10,032 nucleotides of DNA. Source: CAZIVO01 sp964542765. GTDB taxonomy: Bacteria > Planctomycetota > UBA1135 > UBA2386. Location: NCBI GenBank assembly GCA_964542765.1, contig CAZIVO010000125.1:1-10032 (forward strand), given 5' to 3'. The stretch's first letter is position 1. Each line of letters opens with the position of its first letter. Of this stretch, positions 1-7,315 are shown piece after piece. The notes beneath the pieces are model-generated. The model saw only the letters and a list, made by a program, of their open reading frames with translations. It was not told the origin of the DNA and ran no database searches. Position numbers and translations under genes: made by a program.

Positions 1-2
1 AC

Positions 3-773
3 AACGGTCTCCCCGAACGGCTGGCCTCGATGCTCGCCCGGATGCTCGACTCCAATGGGGACCAGAAACTTGGCACCAAGGAGTTCCAATCAGCATTCGC
101 CACCGTCGACAAGAACCAGGATCAAACGCTCGCAGCCGATGAACTTCAGACTTCGGGCGGGCGCGATGCTGGCGGCCGTGGCGGAACCAGCAGGGGTGGT
201 CGTGGTGCCGGCGGTGGCGCACCAGCCGCAGCAAAAGCAGGCGAGGTCGCTCCCGACTTCGATCTTCCTCTGGTCAAGGACCATGAAAAGACCGTCAAGC
301 TCTCCAGCTTCGCCAAGCAAAAGCCGGTAGCGCTGATCTTCGGCAGCTACACTTGACCCCCCTTCCGCCAATCAGCCGGTCGGCTGAAAAAGCTCTACGA
401 ACAGTACAAATCAGACGTCGAGTTCCTGGTGGTCTATGTCCGCGAAGCGCACGCCATCGATGGACGAAGCCCCAAGTTCAGCGTCCTCATGGAGGAACCT
501 GTCACCGATTCGGATCGTCTGGCCAATGCCAAGGTCTGCATGGCGAAGCTGGATCTGGAACCGATCCCGGCCGTGATCGATCGTGTAGATAACAAGATCG
601 GCGCAGCCTACTCCGCCTGGCCGGACCGCCTCTATCTGGTCGGCAAGGATGGCAAGATCGCCTATGCCGGCGGGCGCGGCCCCTTCGGCTTCAAACCCGA
701 CGAACTCGAGGCTTCCATCAAGACCGAACTCGGGAAGTCGAAAGACGCCGGGGCGAAGAACAGCGACAAGTAA
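3..773 (+). CDS. EF-hand / deiodinase-like selenoprotein (5' partial, in-frame TGA read as selenocysteine)
   Basis: The frame is open from base 3, so the N terminus lies outside the window. Visible residues 16-27 and 36-47 are canonical 12-residue EF-hand loops (DSNGDQKLGTKE and DKNQDQTLAADE), so calcium binding is expected. A Gly/Arg/Ala-rich linker (about 50-80) follows, then a thioredoxin-fold domain with the redoxin-like entry APDFDLPLV. At visible residue 118 an in-frame TGA (354-356) interrupts GSYT-TGA-PPFR. In iodothyronine deiodinases this position is the catalytic Sec in a very similar motif. After the TGA the frame continues to TAA at 771-773 and keeps further deiodinase marks: REAHAIDG (147-154), PDRLYLV and GRGPFGFKPDEL. 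The protein is therefore most likely one selenoprotein, not two ORFs. Its substrate is unknown; bacterial members need not act on iodothyronines, and a peroxidase or reductase role is equally possible. A SECIS-like hairpin follows the TGA and a strong terminator follows the gene. The visible part is 256 residues. Family and fusion calls are confident, the substrate is not. Confidence 0.9.
372..387 (+). promoter_or_regulatory. Candidate bacterial SECIS hairpin for the TGA at 354-356
   Basis: TCAGCC (372-377) pairs perfectly with GGCTGA (382-387) around a GGTC loop (378-381). The loop begins 21 nt after the TGA. Bacterial SECIS elements lie inside the coding region just after the UGA, with a short stem and a small loop carrying G early, and the E. 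coli fdhF element also shows GGUC in its apical loop, where SelB binds. Spacing, stem and loop all fit. The hairpin is translated as part of the deiodinase-like domain. I see no clear equivalent of the bulged U of the fdhF stem. SelB recognition is inferred. Confidence 0.75.
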
Positions 774-801
774 AGCGCAGTATCCATTCGATACTCAGCG
801 A

Positions 802-835
802 GACGGCCGGTGCATCACACCGGCCGTCCTCGTTT
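802..835 (+). terminator. Hairpin terminator after the deiodinase-like gene
   Basis: A perfect 11-bp GC-rich inverted repeat (GACGGCCGGTG at 802-812, CACCGGCCGTC at 818-828) closes a CATCA loop, 28 nt after the stop codon. Only a short T run (TTT, 833-835) follows, so as an intrinsic terminator it has a strong stem but a weak U-tract. It separates the selenoprotein gene from the methyltransferase gene. Confidence 0.75.
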
Positions 836-844
836 AATGCCGTG

Positions 845-1432
845 ATGCCCAGACGCTGTTTCGACAAGAGCTTTTACGATCACTATTACCGCAACCCTCG
901 CACTCGCGTGGCAACCCGCTCGGGAGCCGAGAACCTCGGACGCTTCGTCTGCTGCTACCTCAAACATATCGGCCAACCCGTCACCCGGGTTCTCGATGTC
1001 GGCTGTGGGCTGGGCCTATGGAAAGATGTCATCCGCCGTCACTTTCGTCAGGCGAACTACACAGGCGTCGAAATCAGCTCTTACCTCTGCCGACAAAACG
1101 GATGGGAAGAAGGATCGGTCGTGGACTACAAGGCCAACGACCCCTTCGACTTCGCGATCTGTCAGAGCGTCCTTCAATATCTGACCGCTGCAGATGCGAG
1201 ACGAGCCATCCGCAACCTCGCCCGCCTGTGCGAAGGTGCTCTGTTCCTCGAAGTCCTCACTCAAGAAGACTGGCAAAACAATGCGGATCAATCCGTAACG
1301 GACGGCGATGTCTATCTTCGCGAGGCCGACTGGTATCGCCGTGAACTGGATGGCCACTTCACGAACTGCGGGGGTGGCATCTTCTTGAGCCCGAGATCGC
1401 CCGCCGTCCTCTACGAACTCGAAAAGCCGTGA
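845..1432 (+). CDS. Class I SAM-dependent methyltransferase, small
   Basis: This 195-residue protein has the Rossmann-fold methyltransferase signature. Motif I is VLDVGCGLGLW (49-59), which binds S-adenosylmethionine. GVEIS (74-78) supplies the acidic residue expected to contact the ribose, and FDFAICQSVLQYL (101-113) is the post-motif strand typical of the family. It resembles small trans-acting methyltransferases of the Methyltransf_11/25 type. The methyl acceptor cannot be read from the sequence. No signal peptide is seen, so it is probably cytoplasmic. ATG at 845 is preferred over the overlapping GTG at 842; no clear Shine-Dalgarno precedes either. A TTTAAT box at 833-838, 6 nt before the ATG, may mean its own, possibly leaderless, transcript. 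Terminators lie on both sides, so the gene appears to be transcribed alone. Confidence 0.85.
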   Translation: MPRRCFDKSFYDHYYRNPRTRVATRSGAENLGRFVCCYLKHIGQPVTRVLDVGCGLGLWKDVIRRHFRQANYTGVEISSYLCRQNGWEEGSVVDYKANDPFDFAICQSVLQYLTAADARRAIRNLARLCEGALFLEVLTQEDWQNNADQSVTDGDVYLREADWYRRELDGHFTNCGGGIFLSPRSPAVLYELEKP

Positions 1433-1443
1433 ACAAGAATGAG

Positions 1444-1474
1444 CGGCAAGGATTTGTGCCCCTTGCCGATTTTC
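1444..1474 (+). terminator. Intrinsic terminator after the methyltransferase gene
   Basis: CGGCAAGG (1444-1451) pairs perfectly with CCTTGCCG (1461-1468) around a 9-nt loop and is followed by ATTTTC, a reasonable U-tract. It lies 11 nt past the methyltransferase stop codon, which is the arrangement of a Rho-independent terminator. Confidence 0.8.
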
Positions 1475-1560
1475 TCAACTTCCTCCGAACCTTCCTGTGT
1501 GGCCACCGTTCGTATTTCTGAGCAGAACAACTCTGTCCATTGACCGAACGAGGATCACAC

Positions 1561-3063
1561 ATGATCGACCCCACAAAACTGAAAGTCTGTGCATTGTCGA
1601 ACCAGGCCTCTCCGGACACTTCGTTCCGGGAAGAAGTCGCCGAGAGCCTTCAGCGAGCACCCTGGCTCTTCGTTTCGGTCCTCACACACCTGTGCGCAGT
1701 ACTGATTTTTCTGCTCATGCCGACCACCAAAACTCTCAAGCAGCCCGTGCAGGTCGCGATGGTCGCGCCTGAAGAGGATGTGGTGTTCGAGGAATTCACT
1801 CCTCCCGAGGAAATACCCACCGATGAGGACATCGAGTGCGACTTCGATCTGACCACCAAAGCCATCCACGAGGTCGAATCAAACCAAGATAGCCTGCTCG
1901 ACACCCCCAGCGAAGTCGTCGCCACCCTCACGTCAACCGCCTGGTCAAAACCGCTAGGTCTGGGGGGAGGTGGAGGAGGGCTGTCTGGTGGCGGTCTCAG
2001 AAAACGGGGGAAGACGCCGCACAAGACCGAGATCACCATCGCTCGCGGCCTCTCCTGGCTCGCTGCACATCAAGATGAAGATGGCAAATGGGACGCCGAC
2101 AGCTTCATGAAGCACGATACCAATGGAACACCCTGTGACGGTGCCGGCAACCCTGTCCACGATGTCGGGGTGACAGGACTCGCCCTGCTGGCCTTCCTCG
2201 GTGACGGCAACACACTGCGACAAGGACAATACCGAGACAATGTCAAGCAAGCGGTGTGGTGGCTGAGATCACAGCAGCAAGACAACGGACTCTTCGGCAC
2301 CTCGGCGACAAACGATTTCATCTACGACCACGCCATCGCCGCGCTCGCCATGGTCGAAGCTTTCGGCCTGTCGAATTCCAAGATCATCAAGAAGAATGCG
2401 CAAGCAGGAATCCATTACCTGGAAGCGCACCGCAACCCCTACGGGGTGTGGCGCTATCAGCCGCGAAGTAGCGACGCCGATTCGTCCATCACCGGCTGGG
2501 CAGTGATGGCCTACAAGTCGGCTAGCGAATTCGGCATCGATGTCAATCAGCAAGCGCTCAATCACACCCTCACATGGTTCGACCAGGCGACCGATACAAG
2601 CGGGCGTTGCGGCTATTCCGAAAAGGGCGGCCTGTCCTCACGCTTAGCCGGTGATCATGCAACGCGCTTCCCTCCCTCGAAGGGGGAAGCCATGACAGCC
2701 GTGTCACTGATGAGCCGATTCATGATCGGTCAAGATCCGGACGAAGAACCGAGAATGGTGGCCGCCGCCGATCTGGTTCTGGCAAGCCCTCCCATCTGGG
2801 ACGAGAAGACCGGGACCATCGATCACTACTACTGGTACTACGCGACCTACGCCCTCTATCAGATCGGTGGCCGTCACTGGCGACAGTGGTCGAAGGCCCT
2901 GACCCCGGCGGTCGTCAAATCTCAGCGCACCGATGGCAGCTTCGCCGGCTCATGGGATCCTGCCGGCGTCTGGGGGGAGGATGGCGGACGCGTCTACTCG
3001 ACAGCGACGCTGGTGCTCACCCTCGAGGCCTATTACCGCATCTCCCGGGTCTTCGTCCGGTAA
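1561..3063 (+). CDS. Membrane-anchored prenyltransferase/squalene-oxidase-repeat (alpha/alpha toroid) protein
   Basis: The product is 500 residues. A short N-terminal cytoplasmic stretch is followed by one membrane helix (about 35-54, WLFVSVLTHLCAVLIFLLMP), an acidic Pro/Glu segment (70-95) and a Gly-rich hinge (133-145). From about 155 to the end there are repeated helical units of the squalene-cyclase/prenyltransferase type, such as ARGLSWLAAHQDEDGKW, AVWWLRSQQQDNGLFG, GIHYLEAHRNPYGVWRY and VVKSQRTDGSFAGSWDP. These fit an alpha/alpha toroid exposed outside the inner membrane. I do not see the DXDD acid motif of true squalene-hopene cyclases, so the protein is more likely a binding or scaffold relative than a terpene cyclase. 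Proteins of this layout are common in planctomycetes, with unknown function. ATG at 1561 is chosen because AGGA (1551-1554) lies 6 nt upstream; the frame could extend to a TTG at 1540. Confidence 0.85.
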   Translation: MIDPTKLKVCALSNQASPDTSFREEVAESLQRAPWLFVSVLTHLCAVLIFLLMPTTKTLKQPVQVAMVAPEEDVVFEEFTPPEEIPTDEDIECDFDLTTKAIHEVESNQDSLLDTPSEVVATLTSTAWSKPLGLGGGGGGLSGGGLRKRGKTPHKTEITIARGLSWLAAHQDEDGKWDADSFMKHDTNGTPCDGAGNPVHDVGVTGLALLAFLGDGNTLRQGQYRDNVKQAVWWLRSQQQDNGLFGTSATNDFIYDHAIAALAMVEAFGLSNSKIIKKNAQAGIHYLEAHRNPYGVWRYQPRSSDADSSITGWAVMAYKSASEFGIDVNQQALNHTLTWFDQATDTSGRCGYSEKGGLSSRLAGDHATRFPPSKGEAMTAVSLMSRFMIGQDPDEEPRMVAAADLVLASPPIWDEKTGTIDHYYWYYATYALYQIGGRHWRQWSKALTPAVVKSQRTDGSFAGSWDPAGVWGEDGGRVYSTATLVLTLEAYYRISRVFVR

Positions 3064-3069
3064 TGCAAA

Positions 3070-3094
3070 CGGTCGGGGCCCCTCGCCCCGACCG
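3070..3094. terminator. Bidirectional hairpin terminator between converging genes
   Basis: CGGTCGGGG (3070-3078) pairs perfectly with CCCCGACCG (3086-3094) around a 7-nt loop. It occupies the 35-nt gap between the stop codons of the toroid gene (3063, + strand) and the metallo-hydrolase gene (3099, - strand). On the minus strand the stem is followed by TTTGCATT, a weak U-tract; on the plus strand there is almost none. It probably serves both units. Confidence 0.7.
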
Positions 3095-3098
3095 GGAT

Positions 3099-4040
3099 TC
3101 ACAAGGCTTCTCGTTCGCCACGCCGCGCAATCCGAAAACCTCTCTTCTCGATCTGCAAGCGGAGTCCGGCTTCCCGGAGCAGCGGATTCGTATGATTGAG
3201 ATGAATGAAGCGTAATGCTCCAGGTTCGGCCCGAGCACGTGCGGCCAGACGCTCCACCGTCTCGATGACCGGCGGATGGGGCACGGTCGCGATGAGTCGG
3301 TCGGGCAACTCGCTCTTGTCGTAGAAAGATCCATCCAGGTAAGCGATATCGACACCTTCGAGCAATCGGTCGAGCAAGGTGTCGTCCGGCCCCCACGCGT
3401 CAATATCGGGCAAGAACAATACCGTTCGATTCGGACCAGAGATCTTGAAGCCAACCGTGTCGGCATACTCATCGCGGTGAGGCACCGTGATCGCAGTCAC
3501 CGCGATGCCCGGAATGGGCGAGAAGGCTTCGCCCGGCGTGATCTCTTGCAGATCGATCTCACCCTGCTTCACGAGTTGGCTCCAAGGCCCATTTCCACGC
3601 AAGAAGCCAGCCATTCTCGGCGTCACGAACACCGGCATTCGCTTCGTCGATGCCACCTCACGCCCCAGATGTGCAAGGCCGAGATAATGCCCTATGTGCG
3701 CATGAGTGATCAGAACTGCATCGACTGGCTTGCGGCCGCGCGCCTGCGTGCCGGTCAAACGATGAAGGAGATCGAGCTGCGCCTCGATCGCAGGAGTCGC
3801 CTCGAGAAGAACGAGCTTACCCTCCTGGCGATCATGGATCGCAAGGCATGCGGGATAGCCGAATCGACCACCTCTTCGTGCTTGCCGGCAACAAACCTTC
3901 TCGCAACCGACATGTGGCAAACCACCATCTTGGATCATGCCGAGCACGATCGTCTCGTAACGCGAAGGAGATACTTCCGGAACGACGGAGCAAGATCCGA
4001 GCAGGCACGAGAGAACCAGTAGTGAGAAGACCTTTCTCAT
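3099..4040 (-). CDS. PqqB-like metallo-beta-lactamase-fold hydrolase, putative lipoprotein
   Basis: With the start at 4040 the product is 313 residues and begins MRKVFSLLVLSCLLGSC, a lipoprotein signal with the likely lipidated Cys at 17. The mature part has DGGLPHVGCEKVCC (38-51), recalling the Cys-rich N-terminal metal site of PqqB. It then has a modified MBL motif HAHIGH (113-118) where the usual HxHxDH Asp is Gly. PHRDEYADTVGFKI (187-200), VLFLPDID (207-214), a PHP (254-256) and HLNHTNP (280-286) supply further probable metal ligands. The fold call is firm; the reaction is unknown. The longest frame starts with ATG at 4124, which overlaps the TGA of the upstream gene as ATGA. That start gives an odd 28-residue extension before the lipoprotein signal, so 4040 is preferred, though no Shine-Dalgarno precedes it. 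The genes are probably cotranscribed. No pqqA, C, D or E gene is in the window, so a PQQ role is not claimed. Confidence 0.8.
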   Translation of the reverse strand: MRKVFSLLVLSCLLGSCSVVPEVSPSRYETIVLGMIQDGGLPHVGCEKVCCRQARRGGRFGYPACLAIHDRQEGKLVLLEATPAIEAQLDLLHRLTGTQARGRKPVDAVLITHAHIGHYLGLAHLGREVASTKRMPVFVTPRMAGFLRGNGPWSQLVKQGEIDLQEITPGEAFSPIPGIAVTAITVPHRDEYADTVGFKISGPNRTVLFLPDIDAWGPDDTLLDRLLEGVDIAYLDGSFYDKSELPDRLIATVPHPPVIETVERLAARARAEPGALRFIHLNHTNPLLREAGLRLQIEKRGFRIARRGEREAL

Positions 4041-4120
4041 CGGGGCAAGGAAAACCGATTCCGCAAGGCATGACCACAGGTACAGCGAAGTTTCAACACA
4101 TCCCGCCAACGAGGCCACTC

Positions 4121-6739
4121 TCATCGAGATCGCAAGGACCGGAGATACAAGATGATGGCATCGATCTGCTTCTCGCTCAGGATGCCCCGGAAGGAGGGCA
4201 TCGCTGGCTCGAAACCTTTCGCCACCTTCAAGCTCGGATCGAGGATCGACTCGCGCAGGTAGTCCTCGCCCGCCTTGGTGCGTTTCCCATCGGCGAGATC
4301 ACGCACACGACCTGCCAATCCCAGGACTGTCGGACCGGCCTTGCCCTCGGTGGTTCCATCGGTGGAATGACAGACGATGCAGCCAATGCCATGAAAGATC
4401 TTCGAACCCAGTTCCACCGAGACTTTGGTCTCATCGGTGCGCTCGACGAGTCTGGCCACCCCTAATTCTTTCAGCCGTAGCCCCGAAAATCCGGCGGCCT
4501 CGAGATCCAGAGGCCGCAAGGCGTGCGCTGTCAGGTAAGCAGAGCTCTCGATCGGCGAACCCTCACGCTGCGGCAGGCGATAATCGACGGCGATTTGCAT
4601 GGCGGGCGACATCCCGGGAATCTCGAGAATAAGTCCGCGCCCATCGGCCGACACATGCACGGCGAGGATGCCCAGCTCTTCTTCTCCCGGCTCGCCATCG
4701 AGACGGTAATGCCCGGACCCATACTTGTTACTTCGGAGATAGTTCCAGCGCCGCACCCTGTATCGGATCACCTCGGCCGCAGCCTCGCGATCGAGCGGGA
4801 CATCGAAACGCATGAAAATGCCGCGGTCAAAACAGCGAAGATCACGCGGGAGCTTGCTTGGACGACCCGTTGAGCGGAGACGGAATACACCGCTCAACTG
4901 CTTTGCCTCGCTGCCCCAGATCCTGAAACCCGCGAGATAAATCCTTCCGTCACGCGGGTTCTGCACACCCTTGAGCAACGCTGAAGGGAACTCCACGGGA
5001 ATTTTAACAATCCCGCCCTGGGCGATCTCGCCATCCAGATCGAAGAACACCTTGAAGATCTCCGATTTCTCGTAGCCGATGTGGATCAGACTTCCATCCA
5101 ACGGCCCCATATCGCCCCCAACGCACCAGACCTGACTCGCAGCTGACTGGTTGATCACGTGTGGAATCCACAACAGTGGACGTGTGGCCCGGTCAGGATA
5201 GCGACGCCCGGTGCGCTTCCTCTCCGGATCCTTGAACCCGAACCAATCGCCAGACTTGACGAGATGAATGGGTGTCGATGGAACCCAGTGGCCTTGCTGA
5301 TCGGTGGCCGTAACCCCGCCGAGTTCGGGATGCACCGCGACGTATGGTTGGCGTAAACCGGTCGCCATCACGTCGAAGCTGCGGCCATCGGCGGCCACGC
5401 GAATCAGGCTGCCATTGTGCAGCCCGGCCCCACCAACCTGCTGGCCACCCTTGGCGAGGATGAATGAACCATCGGACGCCATGGCCATGTCCATCGCGAA
5501 CTCGCGTGTCTCCGCTGTCTGGGCAAACAGGCTGCAGAAATTCTCGTACCGATCAGCCTCGCCATCTCCATTCAAATCATGAAGGCGCATGACCCCCGAC
5601 CGCGTGAAGACAAAGATCTCATCGTCGCGGATGCGGAGGCTCATCGGTTCGTGAAGCCCCGACGCAAAACGGTGCCAGCGGAGTTTCTTGCCGTCCGCGT
5701 CAATCCCATCGACCAGCCAAACATCGCCATCGAAGGTCACCACCGCGGCTCGCCCGTCCGAAAAGAAATCGATCGCGGCAGCGCGAATCTTTCGCTGCCA
5801 AGGGTTCTCGACCGGCAACAGAATTTCGTCGACAGCCCACGCCGAGTCGCTCGGCGGAGCCTTCACCAGGTGAGTCACGACCGGCTCCGGCCACCGAGAC
5901 GGGCCACCATCTTCAAAGTTGTCGAGCACGGCCTGCGCATGTTCGACCCGAACATTCCTACCCCCCTCATCGGTCCAGATACGCAGCTTGAAGCTGCGCG
6001 ATCCCGGCGAAGGCTCGAGGCGATAGATCAGATGCCCGGAGGACGAACGCTCGAAAGCGTCGAGTTCGGGCAAATTCACAGAGCCGCCCGGCCCGAGTTG
6101 CGCGATCACCAGTTGCAGCACCTCCTTGCTCGCGCCGACCGAAAACCGCCGTTCGATCCCCCTCGATCCTTGCTGCCGCAAACCGCCGAACTCCTCGCGA
6201 ACGCGCGTATCGCCAATCTGGTAATCAAAGATGACGCGACGCCCATGGATGTAGAGTCCGTTCCAGCGCCCGATCTCGGGACCCATCGGTCCCCGCCCTA
6301 TCTCCTGCGCGTCCGGCGGGGCCGGACGAGGGTCCTCGATCTTGCCGTCCTCGCGCACCCAGCCCGGATAAACACCATTCGAACAGATGGGCTCCCCGAG
6401 AATGCGCGGCAAGAGCATCTGGCCGGACGGCGCCTTCTTGCCCTCGGCGTGATAGGAACCGGTCGCCATGCCGTCCATGCTGATCGACCCACCGGTCCAG
6501 GCCGCCGCCAGGCGCAAGAGGTCGGTATCGAAACAAGCGCTGACGCCATGATCGAGCGACACCAAGATGCCGCGCGGCGTCAGGCTCCCCGGAGCAAGAT
6601 GGCGACCATCGACAACGCTGCAAAGAAAGGGGAAGTCCGATTCAAGCACCTCGCCGGCAGGTCCTTGACCCTGACCGAAGGACGATACGACCGTCAGCAC
6701 CACGACAATCCAGACGTTCGCGAGGAAGCGCACGCCCAT
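4121..6739 (-). CDS. DUF6797-type beta-propeller protein fused to a C-terminal cytochrome c domain
   Basis: From ATG at 6739 the product is 872 residues and starts with a signal peptide (MGVRFLANVWIVVVLTVVSSFGQG). Residues about 35-130 (FPFLCSVVDGRHLAPGSLTP, then SACFDTDLLRLAAAWTGG and GSYHAEGKKAPSGQ) match the N-terminal DUF6797 module known from Planctomycetes and Verrucomicrobia. A beta-propeller resembling glucose/sorbosone dehydrogenase proteins spans about 310-600. It includes DFFSDGRAAVVTFDGDVWLVDG, FASGLHEPMSLRI, a calcium-loop-like DLNGDGEAD (388-396) and SGASQVW-like SAASQVW. The last 90 residues are a class I cytochrome c: CIVCH (about 787-791) binds heme and MPSF (about 847) supplies the likely Met ligand. 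The predicted role is periplasmic oxidation with electron transfer through the fused heme; the substrate is unknown. The frame extends upstream to GTG at 6805, but the signal peptide begins at 6739. A 7-bp inverted repeat sits just before this ATG. Confidence 0.85.
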   Translation of the reverse strand: MGVRFLANVWIVVVLTVVSSFGQGQGPAGEVLESDFPFLCSVVDGRHLAPGSLTPRGILVSLDHGVSACFDTDLLRLAAAWTGGSISMDGMATGSYHAEGKKAPSGQMLLPRILGEPICSNGVYPGWVREDGKIEDPRPAPPDAQEIGRGPMGPEIGRWNGLYIHGRRVIFDYQIGDTRVREEFGGLRQQGSRGIERRFSVGASKEVLQLVIAQLGPGGSVNLPELDAFERSSSGHLIYRLEPSPGSRSFKLRIWTDEGGRNVRVEHAQAVLDNFEDGGPSRWPEPVVTHLVKAPPSDSAWAVDEILLPVENPWQRKIRAAAIDFFSDGRAAVVTFDGDVWLVDGIDADGKKLRWHRFASGLHEPMSLRIRDDEIFVFTRSGVMRLHDLNGDGEADRYENFCSLFAQTAETREFAMDMAMASDGSFILAKGGQQVGGAGLHNGSLIRVAADGRSFDVMATGLRQPYVAVHPELGGVTATDQQGHWVPSTPIHLVKSGDWFGFKDPERKRTGRRYPDRATRPLLWIPHVINQSAASQVWCVGGDMGPLDGSLIHIGYEKSEIFKVFFDLDGEIAQGGIVKIPVEFPSALLKGVQNPRDGRIYLAGFRIWGSEAKQLSGVFRLRSTGRPSKLPRDLRCFDRGIFMRFDVPLDREAAAEVIRYRVRRWNYLRSNKYGSGHYRLDGEPGEEELGILAVHVSADGRGLILEIPGMSPAMQIAVDYRLPQREGSPIESSAYLTAHALRPLDLEAAGFSGLRLKELGVARLVERTDETKVSVELGSKIFHGIGCIVCHSTDGTTEGKAGPTVLGLAGRVRDLADGKRTKAGEDYLRESILDPSLKVAKGFEPAMPSFRGILSEKQIDAIILYLRSLRSR

Positions 6740-6741
6740 CA

Positions 6742-6764
6742 GTTTGACCGACCCGCAGTCAAAC
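6742..6764. promoter_or_regulatory. 7-bp perfect inverted repeat upstream of the propeller-cytochrome gene
   Basis: GTTTGAC (6742-6748) and GTCAAAC (6758-6764) form a perfect inverted repeat with a 9-nt spacer. It ends 2 nt upstream of the preferred ATG (6739, minus strand), in the divergent region shared with the small membrane protein gene. It could be a dimeric regulator's operator or an mRNA hairpin covering the ribosome site. If translation really starts at 6805 it would lie inside the coding region and mean less. Confidence 0.4.
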
Positions 6765-6865
6765 CACAGACACTTTTCTCCTTCGACGGGTCGAGAAGTC
6801 ATCACCCTTCCATGGCGAACAAGGGCCTGATCGGCCGTCTGTAGAAAGCGTCAGCATCGCAACGC

Positions 6866-6871
6866 TATGAT
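6866..6871 (+). promoter_or_regulatory. Possible -10 element (TATGAT) before the small membrane protein gene
   Basis: TATGAT differs from TATAAT at one position and ends 8 nt before the ATG at 6880, which would give a leaderless or nearly leaderless transcript. No convincing -35 box is visible at the usual spacing, so the call is tentative. Confidence 0.3.
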
Positions 6872-6879
6872 CACCACTG

Positions 6880-7188
6880 ATGATGCGCCTCGTCCTGATC
6901 CTCTCCGCCCTGCACTTCGTGCTGATGTGGATCGCACTACTCTCGGGCCTCAGTTTCATGGACATGGACGGTTCCGAGCCCACGGCTCTGCCCTCGGCCA
7001 TCTCGTCGGTTGCCAGTTCCTGTGCATTCGTGCTGATGCAGCCCGGAGCCCTGCTCTGGACGACTTGGGCGAGCCACAACCTCCCGGATGTCTTCGAGTG
7101 GGCCCTGACCATCATCAACAGCTTGGTTTGGGGAGCGGTGCTGGCGCTGGTCTGGACCTGGCTCCGACGACGGAACCGACCCGCCTGA
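6880..7188 (+). CDS. Small hydrophobic membrane protein, function unknown
   Basis: The 102-residue product is mostly hydrophobic and probably has three membrane helices. These are at about 3-25 (RLVLILSALHFVLMWIALLSG), about 40-60 (AISSVASSCAFVLMQPGALLW) and about 72-95 (EWALTIINSLVWGAVLALVWTWL). It ends in a basic tail, RRRNRPA, expected on the cytoplasmic side by the positive-inside rule. Two adjacent ATGs (6880 and 6883) could start it; no strong Shine-Dalgarno is seen. It is transcribed divergently from the propeller-cytochrome gene. I do not recognise a family. It is accepted as a real gene because its residue pattern is clearly that of a membrane protein and no competing gene overlaps it. 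Confidence 0.65.
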   Translation: MMRLVLILSALHFVLMWIALLSGLSFMDMDGSEPTALPSAISSVASSCAFVLMQPGALLWTTWASHNLPDVFEWALTIINSLVWGAVLALVWTWLRRRNRPA

Positions 7189-7315
7189 CCTTGCAAGCGG
7201 ACGGTCACTGCTTGGCCGCGACCGAGGCCCTCGACGGATCATCATCATCCCCGCTATCCTGTTGATGAGACTTTCAGACAATTCGGCACCTCTCTCTCGA
7301 ACCGGAAAACCAACC

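Noticed and set aside
354..356. The TGA as a true stop or nonsense mutation giving a 5' fragment and a separate downstream gene
   Set aside because: The frame stays intact, deiodinase motifs continue right after it, the TGA sits exactly at the catalytic Sec/Cys position, and a SECIS-like hairpin follows.
1540..1560. TTG at 1540 as start of the toroid protein
   Set aside because: The ATG at 1561 has a well-spaced AGGA, while the TTG has no ribosome site and adds only seven residues.
3276..4022. A 248-codon open frame on the plus strand
   Set aside because: It is antisense to the metallo-hydrolase gene, whose motifs are clear; the plus-strand translation has no recognisable features.
5579..6844. 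A 421-codon open frame on the plus strand
   Set aside because: It lies antisense to the propeller-cytochrome gene, is rich in Arg/Pro/His as expected from a GC-rich shadow frame, and shows no domain motif.
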